DNA of 6,364 nucleotides, from the NCBI GenBank assembly GCA_030609625.1, contig JAUWBX010000129.1, forward strand, positions 1 to 6,364. Direction: 5' to 3'. The notes below the pieces were generated by a model. The model saw nothing but the letters and a program-made list of their open reading frames with translations. It was not told where the DNA came from and ran no database searches. Origin of the DNA: Phycisphaerae bacterium (GTDB taxonomy: Bacteria; Planctomycetota; Phycisphaerae; Sedimentisphaerales; Anaerobacaceae). The number at the start of each line of letters is the position of its first letter. Position 1 is the first letter of the stretch. The translations under genes were made by a program, and so were the position numbers. Below, in pieces: positions 1 to 5,961 of the stretch.

Positions 1-164
1 ATGATAAAATCTCCTTTGTTTTGGCTGTAAGTGTTCTCCGTAACGTCACTTACATAATAACCGAGACGGAGGAGATTGCAAGAAAATAATGGGCGTAACT
101 CATTATTTAATATAAAGTTATGAATTTCGCAGAAGTGTTTACTTTAAAATGAAAGGAGAATAAA
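1..164. other. AT-rich leader with possible structured RNA
   Basis: No credible gene is seen; the short open frames here are 8-15 codons long. An 8-bp perfect stem pairs 26-33 (TGTAAGTG) with 47-54 (CACTTACA), leaving a 13-nt loop. Loop bases 36-41 (CTCCGT) are complementary to 66-71 (ACGGAG), which would give an H-type pseudoknot. An alternative outer stem pairs 8-14 (AATCTCC) with 71-77 (GGAGATT) and competes with the pseudoknot at base 71. A promoter for the following gene should lie around 76-116, but no well-spaced -35/-10 pair stands out; TTGCAA at 76-81 with AT-rich sequence at 101-116 is only suggestive. If transcription starts there, the fold belongs to an upstream transcript instead. 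Confidence 0.35.
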
Positions 165-995
165 ATGAAAAGGATTTCGCTGCTCACAATAGTAATGTTA
201 ATGGTTGCCTCCGGTGTAGCTAAAGCAAACATTTATGGTTACAGTTCTCTCCGTAATCGTACTCGCTGGTCTCCCTATGCTTTTAGTCATAAACGTTCTG
301 GTTTGGTTTCCGGTTATCTCCGCTACTCTCCTTATGCTTTTAATCACAAAAATCCTTCAGGTTTGATTCATGAGTATGCTCGTTACTCTCCTTATGCTTT
401 TAGTCATAAACATTCTGGTTTGGTTTATGACTCTTATAGTAGGTCCTATCCCTCCTGTTACGCCCCCTATTACCGCATTCAGCGAGCTCCTGTCGTGGTT
501 GTTCATAGTGTTCGTCAGCCTCCTTGTGCCCCTAATTATAAATACTCTCAGTCGTCCAACGAGGCGAACACTAATTACCAGGAAAAGTTAATCGCCCGCA
601 GAGAAAGAATCAAAAAGTTAAGAGATTCTCGAAAGCAAATAAATATGGCGAAGGCAAAAGATGGAAAGGAGATAATTTGCAGATATCTTAACAGCAAAAA
701 TATTGATGATTTTGAAATGACCGGGATTTTGAGAATTGATGGCAAAACAGTAAACATCAACTTTCTGCTTAGAGATAAAAATATAATAATAACATACTGG
801 GACCTGGATGAAGTACAGTCTCTGGTGCAGCAGCCCGGATACAAAAGAAACTACCTTGAAAAACATGAAAAGGAATGGAAAAACCTTTGCACAAAATATA
901 CACAAACAGGAGGAAAAGTGTATCCAATAACATCAGCAGATGAAAATGAAATATTAGTCAAACTAATGCTCTGCCCCGAGCTAAACGATGGATAA
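165..995 (+). CDS. Secreted protein of unknown function with three SPYAF repeats
   Basis: I do not recognise this 276-residue protein. The start is supported by AAGGAG at 153-158, six bases before the ATG. Residues 1-21 form a type I signal peptide: Lys-Arg near the start, a hydrophobic core, then a likely cleavage after AKA with Asn22 as the mature N-terminus. Residues 34-87 hold three copies of a unit resembling RYSPYAFSHKHSGLV, spaced 19 and 20 residues apart. A Tyr/Pro-rich stretch follows (about 89-125), then a charged, probably helical segment (about 139-168). The C-terminal part (about 168-276) looks like a small mixed alpha/beta domain with strand-like runs such as VNINFLL and IIITYW. 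Cysteines lie at 98, 121, 172, 242 and 270. It is expected to be exported to the periplasm, surface or medium. The gene is more AT-rich than the leftward operon and stands alone, with a convergent neighbour. The coding assignment is strong; the function is unknown. Confidence 0.85.
   Translation: MKRISLLTIVMLMVASGVAKANIYGYSSLRNRTRWSPYAFSHKRSGLVSGYLRYSPYAFNHKNPSGLIHEYARYSPYAFSHKHSGLVYDSYSRSYPSCYAPYYRIQRAPVVVVHSVRQPPCAPNYKYSQSSNEANTNYQEKLIARRERIKKLRDSRKQINMAKAKDGKEIICRYLNSKNIDDFEMTGILRIDGKTVNINFLLRDKNIIITYWDLDEVQSLVQQPGYKRNYLEKHEKEWKNLCTKYTQTGGKVYPITSADENEILVKLMLCPELNDG
264..425 (+). repeat. Three tandem in-frame repeats in the secreted protein
   Basis: The units are at 264-308, 321-368 and 381-425 and encode R-[WY]-SPYAF-[SN]-HK-x(1-2)-SGL-[VI]. 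Unit starts are 57 and 60 bp apart, both multiples of three. Copies one and three are nearly identical as DNA: 270-309 and 387-426 match at 38 of 40 bases, with one of the two differences synonymous. The middle copy is more diverged, with Asn and an extra Pro-containing position (HKNPSGLI). This suggests duplication or gene conversion between copies one and three, 117 bp apart. The role of the motif is unknown. Confidence 0.9.
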
Positions 996-1031
996 AAAAC
1001 AAACCCGCAATAAATTGCGCGGTCGTTTAGC
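980..1031. repeat. 9-bp inverted repeat overlapping the end of the secreted-protein gene
   Basis: GCTAAACGA at 980-988 and TCGTTTAGC at 1023-1031 are perfect reverse complements. They enclose the stop codon (993-995) and an inner hairpin at 1004-1022. The left arm lies in the last codons of the upstream gene (the Leu-Asn-Asp part of its C-terminus). This nested structure is probably one palindromic unit whose inner hairpin serves as a leftward terminator. Confidence 0.7.
994..1022 (-). terminator. Rho-independent terminator for the leftward operon
   Basis: Read on the minus strand, CGCAAT and ATTGCG (1006-1011 and 1014-1019) form a 6-bp stem around a 2-base centre. Two further G-C pairs (1004-1005 with 1021-1022) extend it past a one-base bulge at 1020. 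The stem is followed directly by TTTGTTTTTTA (1003 down to 993). A stem plus a T-rich run in this order is the standard intrinsic terminator layout. It lies about 200 bp past the rhamnosidase stop and would also insulate the convergent gene. Confidence 0.65.
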
Positions 1032-1051
1032 CCCCAGGCCTGTCTTGGGGG
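1031..1051. repeat. GC-rich hairpin in convergent intergenic region
   Basis: CCCCCA at 1031-1036 pairs with TGGGGG at 1046-1051 around a 9-base loop. No T-run follows on either strand, so it is not a clear terminator by itself. It abuts the inverted repeat at 980-1031 and is followed by another strong hairpin at 1078-1099, so it is best read as part of a palindromic repeat cluster. Confidence 0.55.
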
Positions 1052-1077
1052 GGTACGTCCTGCGTTTGTAGTCCCGT

Positions 1078-1105
1078 AGGGTGGGGCTTGCCCCACCTTT
1101 TCTCT
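1078..1105 (+). terminator. Strong hairpin with short T-run, likely rightward terminator
   Basis: GGTGGGGC (1080-1087) and GCCCCACC (1090-1097) are perfect reverse complements; with a CTTG tetraloop this leaves a 7-bp GC-rich stem. A G-T and an A-T pair can extend the base (1078-1079 with 1098-1099). TTTTCTCT follows at 1098-1105. It lies about 85 bp past the secreted-protein stop and could terminate that gene. The same sequence also looks like a dispersed GC-rich repeat, so termination may be incidental. Confidence 0.5.
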
Positions 1106-1135
1106 ATTGTTACCATTTCAATCGAGCGAAAGGTG

Positions 1136-1194
1136 GCACCCTCAAACCCTGGCCTGAGCTTGTCGAAGGCTTGTTTGGAGGTGGTCTTGCCTCC
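1136..1194. repeat. Imperfect palindromic repeat with CCTGAGCTTGTCGAAGG core
   Basis: CAAAC (1143-1147) pairs with GTTTG (1173-1177), and GCCT (1152-1155) with AGGC (1167-1170), enclosing the sequence CCTGAGCTTGTCGAAGG (1153-1169). A separate small hairpin follows, GGAGG (1177-1181) with CCTCC (1190-1194), which competes with the outer stem at base 1177. From memory, and not checked here, the core closely resembles short dispersed palindromic repeats found between genes of many environmental bacteria. No open frame is supported across 996-1217. Confidence 0.5.
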
Positions 1195-1217
1195 TCTATA
1201 AATTTTTTCGTTTCATT

Positions 1218-4019
1218 TTAATCCGGCAGCTTCGACACGAATCGATAATGTCCTGAACCAACGGCAAATACCACTCTGCCGTCCTCAATGCGCAGGAACT
1301 GCACCGCCTCTGCTTTCATTGCAGGCTGTCCACCTTCCGTAACACTCTCGGCGTCCATAGCCGGCACATATACTGTTGCGGTCGTATTGGCCGGAATTGT
1401 AACATTCAGGGTGAACGTGCGACCTTTGATTCTCCAATCGCTGACAATCTTACCATGAATGGATTTGTAGCTCGCCTTAGCATAGTCCAATTCACCGCCG
1501 GGCGCAGGCCGGATGATAATTTGCTTGTAGCCCGGCCCATCAGTTCCGATGCCGGCAACGGTTCCGAACAGCCATTGACCAATCGAACCAAAGGCGTAGT
1601 GGTTAAACGAATTCATACCTGGAGTCTGGAAGCCTTTCTCTTCGGTCCAGCCGTCCCAGCGCTCCCAGATGGTAGTAGCTCCGTTCTTGATACTATAACC
1701 CCAACTGGGAAAAGTCTCGTTGTTAAGCAAACGATAAGCGATATCCAGATGCCCCGTCTCCGTAAGCGTAGGAACCAGATAACTTAGCCCGACAAATCCG
1801 GTTGAGAGGTGCCAGTCCTTTTCCCGAAGGTCTTCAATTAAATGTTGAGTTGCAGGCTCGCGTTTATCTTCAGGTAATAAATCAAAATACAGACCCAGCA
1901 AATAGCAGGTCTGCGTTTCGCCTTTGATACGGCCGTCATCGGAAACATAGGCATTATTGAAAGCATCCTTGATTTGTTCGAAGAGTTCTTCGTATTTTCC
2001 GGCGTCGTCATCCTTGCCGAGGACGGCGGCAATCTTCGAGACTAACCGCGTGCTGTAAGCGAAATAAGCCGTGGCAATTACGTCCTTAGGCGTGTCGGAG
2101 CCGATAGAAACCCAGTCACCGTAACCCTTGGCCGGACGCAATAAGTCCTTACTGTTCTTCTTCAAATAGCCTATCCACTTTTTCATCGACTCGTAGTGTC
2201 TTTCGATGACCTGCTTATCACCATAAACCTGGTAAATCGTCCACGGACAGATAACTCCCGCATCACCCCACGCAGCCGTGCCGTCACCCATGGCAACCTT
2301 GCGCGGCGCCACATCGGGGAATGCTCCTTCAGCGCTCTGAGCATCTTCGAGGTCAACCAGCCACTTGGTAAAGAACGCCGCAACGTCCATATTATACGTC
2401 GCCGTGCGGACAAAGATTTGCGCATCGCCCGTCCAGCCCAAGCGCTCATCACGCTGCGGACAGTCGGTAGGTATCTCGATAAAATTACCCCGCTGGCTCC
2501 AGACTATATTACTATAGAGTTGATTGACCATAGGATTGGAGCACTCGAAGGACCCGACCACAGGTATGGCCGAATGCACAACAACACCGGTAATTGCATC
2601 AATGCCCGGCCTGCCCGGATAGCCGGTTACCTCCACGTATCGAAATCCATGAAACGTAAACTGTGGCTCCCAAATCTCTTTACCTGTGCCTTTGAGGATA
2701 TACGTATCGATGCAGCGTGCCGCGCGAAGGTTCTCGGTATAAATAGTTCCGTCGGGGTTGAGTATCTCGGCAAACCGCAGAACCACCCCCTGCTTTCGCA
2801 GGGGCAAGCTTGTCCCCGCCAAGGCGGGGGTTCCAGCATTTCCCTTAACTTTCAGTCGAACCCAGCCGGCGAAGTTTTGCCCCATATCGAAAACATAAAC
2901 ACCTTTCTGAGGCTCGGTGAGCTTTTTCGGTTTGATTTCCAGAATCTTTTTAACAGTTACACCCGGATAGGATTGAATCCTGCCCTCGATTTTATTTGTA
3001 ACAGCCACTGTGTCCCACCCCGAATCGTCGAAGCCGTATGTATCCCAGCCGGGCATCTCTTTGCGGGCGTCATAGATTTCACCCATCAGAAAATCCGATT
3101 CAACAAGCGGCCCGTATGTGGCCTTCCAGGTCCTGTCAGTAACGACCGTTTGTATATGACCGTTGTCGTATTCGATTTCGAGCTGCACTAACAACCGCGG
3201 CTCGCTGCCGTAGTGTTCTCTCTTTCGACCGAAGCCCAGATACCCAGAGTACCATCCGTCGGCAAGAATCGCGCCTATGGCGTTGCCGCCCTTTTTAATC
3301 AGGCCGGTAACCTCGTAAGTCTGGTAATACACCCGCGTGGGATAATCTGTCCAGCCGGGGGTGAAGTAGTCCTCACCTACCCGTTTGCCGTTGATATGCA
3401 GTTCATAAAGGCCCAAAGCCGAGGCATAGACCACCGCACGCTTGATGGGCCTGCCAACCAAAAAGGCTCTACGCAGATAAGGCGGCGGAGGCAAAACCAG
3501 GGCGTTGGGGTCCGACGTTCCCTTGTTGTCGGAGCTTAGCTGTTCCACATCATAACCTATCCACTTAGCCCGCCAGTCTCCTGATTCGAGCAGACCGACA
3601 GTCCACATAGCTGGTTCACTCCAGGCCGACACTTTGCCGTCTTTGTCCCACACACGCACCTTCCAATAGCAGCGCATACGCGAGAACAACGGCCGGCCTT
3701 TATACACCACCTGATTGCTCTGCTCGGACTTGACCTTACCGCTGTCCCAAAGCTTACCTTCGTTTTGCTTGAGCTTTTCCTCACTATCGGAAACCATAAT
3801 CTGGTAGGCACTCTGCATTTGACCCCGCTGCCTGGACTCCATAATCCAGCTCAGCCGGGGCTTAACTACATCGACCCCCAGAGGCTCAACACGGTACTCG
3901 CAGCGCAATTCTTTTACGGCAACGCCGCCGGCGATAATACCGCTATCTGTTAAAACATCGCATCCGCCCAAAGCCAGCGTCATTCCTGCTAACAGGCCCG
4001 CAACCAACTTAGTTCTCAT
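1218..4019 (-). CDS. GH78 alpha-L-rhamnosidase, lipoprotein
   Basis: The 933-residue product should hydrolyse terminal alpha-L-rhamnose from rhamnosides or polysaccharides by the inverting mechanism of GH78. The ATG at 4019 is chosen over an in-frame start at 4142: it has an ideal ribosome site, avoids overlap with lepB, and opens a lipoprotein signal ending LGGC with Cys20. Domains in order: Ig/Fn3-like (about 37-155), Bac_rhamnosid_N sandwich (about 180-345), a second beta-sandwich (about 355-475), the (alpha/alpha)6 catalytic domain (about 482-826) and a C-terminal sandwich (about 828-900). The motif DCPQRDERLGWTGD supplies Asp519, Glu525 (predicted general acid) and Asp532. Glu786 in TTIWERW is the predicted general base. 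Length and domain order are normal for the family. Residues 398-411 look like an insertion encoded by a palindromic DNA element. The protein is probably anchored in a membrane facing the periplasm or outside. The natural substrate cannot be read from the sequence. Confidence 0.96.
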   Translation of the reverse strand: MRTKLVAGLLAGMTLALGGCDVLTDSGIIAGGVAVKELRCEYRVEPLGVDVVKPRLSWIMESRQRGQMQSAYQIMVSDSEEKLKQNEGKLWDSGKVKSEQSNQVVYKGRPLFSRMRCYWKVRVWDKDGKVSAWSEPAMWTVGLLESGDWRAKWIGYDVEQLSSDNKGTSDPNALVLPPPPYLRRAFLVGRPIKRAVVYASALGLYELHINGKRVGEDYFTPGWTDYPTRVYYQTYEVTGLIKKGGNAIGAILADGWYSGYLGFGRKREHYGSEPRLLVQLEIEYDNGHIQTVVTDRTWKATYGPLVESDFLMGEIYDARKEMPGWDTYGFDDSGWDTVAVTNKIEGRIQSYPGVTVKKILEIKPKKLTEPQKGVYVFDMGQNFAGWVRLKVKGNAGTPALAGTSLPLRKQGVVLRFAEILNPDGTIYTENLRAARCIDTYILKGTGKEIWEPQFTFHGFRYVEVTGYPGRPGIDAITGVVVHSAIPVVGSFECSNPMVNQLYSNIVWSQRGNFIEIPTDCPQRDERLGWTGDAQIFVRTATYNMDVAAFFTKWLVDLEDAQSAEGAFPDVAPRKVAMGDGTAAWGDAGVICPWTIYQVYGDKQVIERHYESMKKWIGYLKKNSKDLLRPAKGYGDWVSIGSDTPKDVIATAYFAYSTRLVSKIAAVLGKDDDAGKYEELFEQIKDAFNNAYVSDDGRIKGETQTCYLLGLYFDLLPEDKREPATQHLIEDLREKDWHLSTGFVGLSYLVPTLTETGHLDIAYRLLNNETFPSWGYSIKNGATTIWERWDGWTEEKGFQTPGMNSFNHYAFGSIGQWLFGTVAGIGTDGPGYKQIIIRPAPGGELDYAKASYKSIHGKIVSDWRIKGRTFTLNVTIPANTTATVYVPAMDAESVTEGGQPAMKAEAVQFLRIEDGRVVFAVGSGHYRFVSKLPD
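2787..2829. repeat. Triple-palindrome element inserted in frame in the rhamnosidase gene
   Basis: Three palindromes lie almost end to end. CCCCTGC (2787-2793) and GCAGGGG (2798-2804) flank a TTTC loop, which is GAAA in the mRNA. CAAGCTTG (2805-2812) follows. CCCCGCC (2814-2820) and GGCGGGG (2823-2829) flank AA. The block corresponds to residues 398-411 (PALAGTSLPLRKQG). Removing these 14 codons leaves NAGT joined to VVLRFAEIL, which reads like the usual GH78 strand-turn-strand. The element keeps the frame and contains no stop in this frame. Confidence 0.75.
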
Positions 4020-4023
4020 TTGT

Positions 4024-4031
4024 TCACCTCC
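4024..4031 (-). promoter_or_regulatory. Strong ribosome binding site fixing the rhamnosidase start
   Basis: On the minus strand GGAGGTGA stands four bases before the ATG at 4019. It lies inside the 20-bp gap after the lepB stop codon and supports the shorter, signal-peptide-bearing start. The closeness to the lepB stop makes translational coupling possible. Confidence 0.9.
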
Positions 4032-4039
4032 GAATATAC

Positions 4040-5590
4040 TTACAGATTCTCGTTTGAGCCGCCGTAGATAAAACGCATCCGGCCAACGTTGGGGATAATA
4101 CCGAACGGAAATTCGGCGAACGGCCTGAAACCGCTGGGCCAATAGACAAACAACGCCTTACCAACCAGATAGTCACGCGGAACAATACCCACGCGGTACG
4201 GAGACAGACCTTTATTAGCTAATCCCTGTCTGGTCCACCACCTGCCGTCCTCACTGTTGGGACTGTTGTCGCCTAATACAAAAAATTCATCTTCTCCTAA
4301 GGTAAAAGGTTTATCCTTTGTTGCTCTGCCATTTTTCGGCCCATTGGCATATTTCGCTGCGGTGTAGTGAATATCCCTGAAAATCGCAACGTGTGATAGT
4401 GTCAGTTTCCCGGAACCGAAGATTTCCACCCGCGGCGGAATGTCCGCTCTTATCCGCCCGACGGCTTCGGGCAAGCTCCGTAAATCCCAAGTGAATTTTT
4501 CGTCTCCGAATTGAAAAATCAATTGATGGTCAACGTTGGTAAATTTAACAAGTGTAGATTTATTCATTGCCGGTGGCTCGATTGACTTTCGACGTAACTC
4601 CGTGATTTGTCCATTTCTCTCTTTTATCTTGATGACCATTTCGCCCGTGAAATCAACCCACGCTTCGTAATTAGTGTGATATTTGCTCAGGGCTATACCG
4701 ATGCCTCCTTGTGCTTCTGTCGGACGGCAGTAAAAACGAACCATCAGGTCACTGCAGAACGGCATATAGCCATATTCGTCAACACTGTCGTAGGCGTAGG
4801 TCGCTCTAAAATCGTTGCCGATTTTGGTATCATAAGTCATCGTATTGATTTGGTCGGCGGAGCTGTCAAGACGAAATAATGTCGGTCTGTCTTCATCAAT
4901 TTTCCATTTTGAAGAGGGGTCTGCTCTGAATGGCTGCTGCCATCGGTGGTGGTTAAAAGTGGGCACGGACCGATCAACAGGCTGATAATCGTTATCATAT
5001 ACCGGCGTCCACAGCTCGTTCTGGACTTTAGGGGGTTTTCGGCTGATTTGGCCGTCGATATAGACGTCACCATCGATTATTTGCACTGTTTCGCCCGGAA
5101 GGCCAACCAATCGTTTGATATAATTCACCTCCGGTTCGGGTGGATTCTTGAATACTATTACGTCCCACCGCTTCGGTTCGAAAAACTGATAAATGCACTT
5201 TAGCACAAGTATCCGGTCGCCGTTCGCCACCGGCATCGTACCGCCGACCGGCTGATAATTGCCACAACTCGGACAGCGGGTTCGATATGATTTCAGATGT
5301 CCGGACCGTGGAACGTAGTCCTCATGAAATCCATACTTTCCCGGCACAAAGCCATAATCGTATTTGTACCCACATTGACGGCATCGCAGCCGAAAATGTG
5401 CCCCCTTAAGGGTATCGGCCATACTGCCGGTAGGTATGCGAAACGCCTCCATCACAAACGCACGGAAAACAAAGGCCAATATGAAAGCGGTTATCAACCA
5501 TTCAAACGTGTCGGCAATTTCAGCCGCTCTGTCTTTCCTTCGTCGAGCCGTCTTCTCGGAACTGGTTTTTTCGGTCTTACCTTCAGACAT
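4040..5590 (-). CDS. lepB: Signal peptidase I with zinc-ribbon and large beta-rich inserts
   Basis: This 516-residue membrane protease removes signal peptides from exported preproteins on the outer face of the inner membrane. A charged N-terminus (about 1-25) precedes one membrane helix (about 28-48). Ser56 in RIPTGSM is the predicted nucleophile and Lys159 in NYIKRLVGLPGE the predicted general base. The conserved GDNSPNSEDGR box is at 440-450. Two inserts make it far longer than the usual roughly 180-330 residues. The first (about 66-118) has C70-x2-C73 and C106-x2-C109, a likely zinc ribbon, between the Ser and Lys boxes. The second (about 188-425) is rich in predicted strands and resembles a LamG/DUF1080-like jelly roll; that fold is inferred from pattern only. 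The ATG at 5590 is preferred over a TTG at 5599, because AAGGA lies nine bases before the ATG but touches the TTG. It leads an apparent operon with the rhamnosidase. Confidence 0.94.
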   Translation of the reverse strand: MSEGKTEKTSSEKTARRRKDRAAEIADTFEWLITAFILAFVFRAFVMEAFRIPTGSMADTLKGAHFRLRCRQCGYKYDYGFVPGKYGFHEDYVPRSGHLKSYRTRCPSCGNYQPVGGTMPVANGDRILVLKCIYQFFEPKRWDVIVFKNPPEPEVNYIKRLVGLPGETVQIIDGDVYIDGQISRKPPKVQNELWTPVYDNDYQPVDRSVPTFNHHRWQQPFRADPSSKWKIDEDRPTLFRLDSSADQINTMTYDTKIGNDFRATYAYDSVDEYGYMPFCSDLMVRFYCRPTEAQGGIGIALSKYHTNYEAWVDFTGEMVIKIKERNGQITELRRKSIEPPAMNKSTLVKFTNVDHQLIFQFGDEKFTWDLRSLPEAVGRIRADIPPRVEIFGSGKLTLSHVAIFRDIHYTAAKYANGPKNGRATKDKPFTLGEDEFFVLGDNSPNSEDGRWWTRQGLANKGLSPYRVGIVPRDYLVGKALFVYWPSGFRPFAEFPFGIIPNVGRMRFIYGGSNENL

Positions 5591-5599
5591 AAATATCAA

Positions 5600-5604
5600 T
5601 CCTT
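5600..5604 (-). promoter_or_regulatory. Ribosome binding site fixing the lepB start
   Basis: AAGGA on the minus strand lies nine bases before the ATG at 5590. It directly abuts the in-frame TTG at 5599, which rules that codon out as a practical start. Confidence 0.7.
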
Positions 5605-5678
5605 ACGCTGCAAAAATAGTATTTGCGTCATACTCTACAAACTCACCGTAAATAAACCCGGCAGATATAAAAATACTA

Positions 5679-5707
5679 ATTATGCCGACAAATCCTTTGC
5701 CGGTCAA
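5679..5707 (-). promoter_or_regulatory. Sigma-70-type promoter for lepB and the rhamnosidase
   Basis: On the minus strand TTGACC (5702-5707) and CATAAT (5679-5684) match the -35 and -10 consensus at five of six bases each and are separated by exactly 17 bp. The start would fall near 5672, giving a leader of about 80 bases to the lepB ATG. Confidence 0.75.
5685..5703. promoter_or_regulatory. Near-palindrome in the lepB promoter spacer, possible operator
   Basis: CCGACAAA and TTTGCCGG surround a 3-base centre and match as inverted repeats at seven of eight positions. The 19-bp unit fills the spacer between -10 and -35 and overlaps the -35 box by two bases, a placement typical of repressor or MerR-type activator sites. 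No regulator is encoded next to it. Confidence 0.4.
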
Positions 5708-5894
5708 TAAACTATTCTCATCTTGAGCCTTTTTTCGCGAATAATCGACAGAATTAAACAATGGACGTTTTTATATAAAACCTTTCCAGCAAAAGACTTA
5801 CATCTAATCATTTTGCATGGCTCTTGTGTGTTACTTCTTTAACAGCGGCAGTGTAAATACATGTGAGTTTTTTCCTTATTGCTGGAATGCTGTT

Positions 5895-5928
5895 AGATTT
5901 TAAAAATCTGAAAAATTTTCTGTAAAAA
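5895..5928. promoter_or_regulatory. Paired AT palindromes and A-tracts upstream of the HU promoter
   Basis: AGATTTT-A-AAAATCT (5895-5909) and GAAAA-A-TTTTC (5910-5920) are two perfect palindromes standing side by side. A third A5 run is at 5924-5928. The A-runs are centred near 5904, 5913 and 5926, just upstream of the -35 box at 5933, where an UP element or intrinsically bent DNA would act. Confidence 0.45.
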
Positions 5929-5932
5929 GTAC

Positions 5933-5961
5933 TTGCCGTATAGAAGTCTTTGTTGTATAGT
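5933..5961 (+). promoter_or_regulatory. Sigma-70-type promoter for the HU gene
   Basis: TTGCCG (5933-5938) and TATAGT (5956-5961) match the consensus at four and five of six bases with a 17-bp spacer. Transcription would start near 5967-5969, giving a leader of about 77-79 bases that includes nine consecutive T (5984-5992). Confidence 0.7.

Noticed and set aside
264..425. CRISPR-like array, because of regularly spaced repeats
   Set aside because: The repeats are coding, in frame, have no unique spacers of typical length, and no cas genes are present.
996..1217. Insertion sequence remnant in the convergent gap
   Set aside because: No transposase fragment or matched terminal repeats with target duplication were found; the palindromes are better explained as REP-like repeats and terminators.
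2196..3191. Long plus-strand open frame of 331 codons opposite the rhamnosidase
   Set aside because: It is antisense to strongly conserved GH78 sequence, shows no recognisable domain, and is a by-product of codon bias in the real gene.
4020..4142. A 41-codon in-frame N-terminal extension of the rhamnosidase starting at 4142
   Set aside because: It would overlap the end of lepB by about 100 bp, has an Arg-rich sequence unlike a signal peptide, and bypasses the strong ribosome site and lipoprotein signal at 4019.
5817..5900. Short plus-strand frame of 27 codons between lepB and HU
   Set aside because: No ribosome site precedes it, and its Cys/Phe-rich product has no recognisable features.
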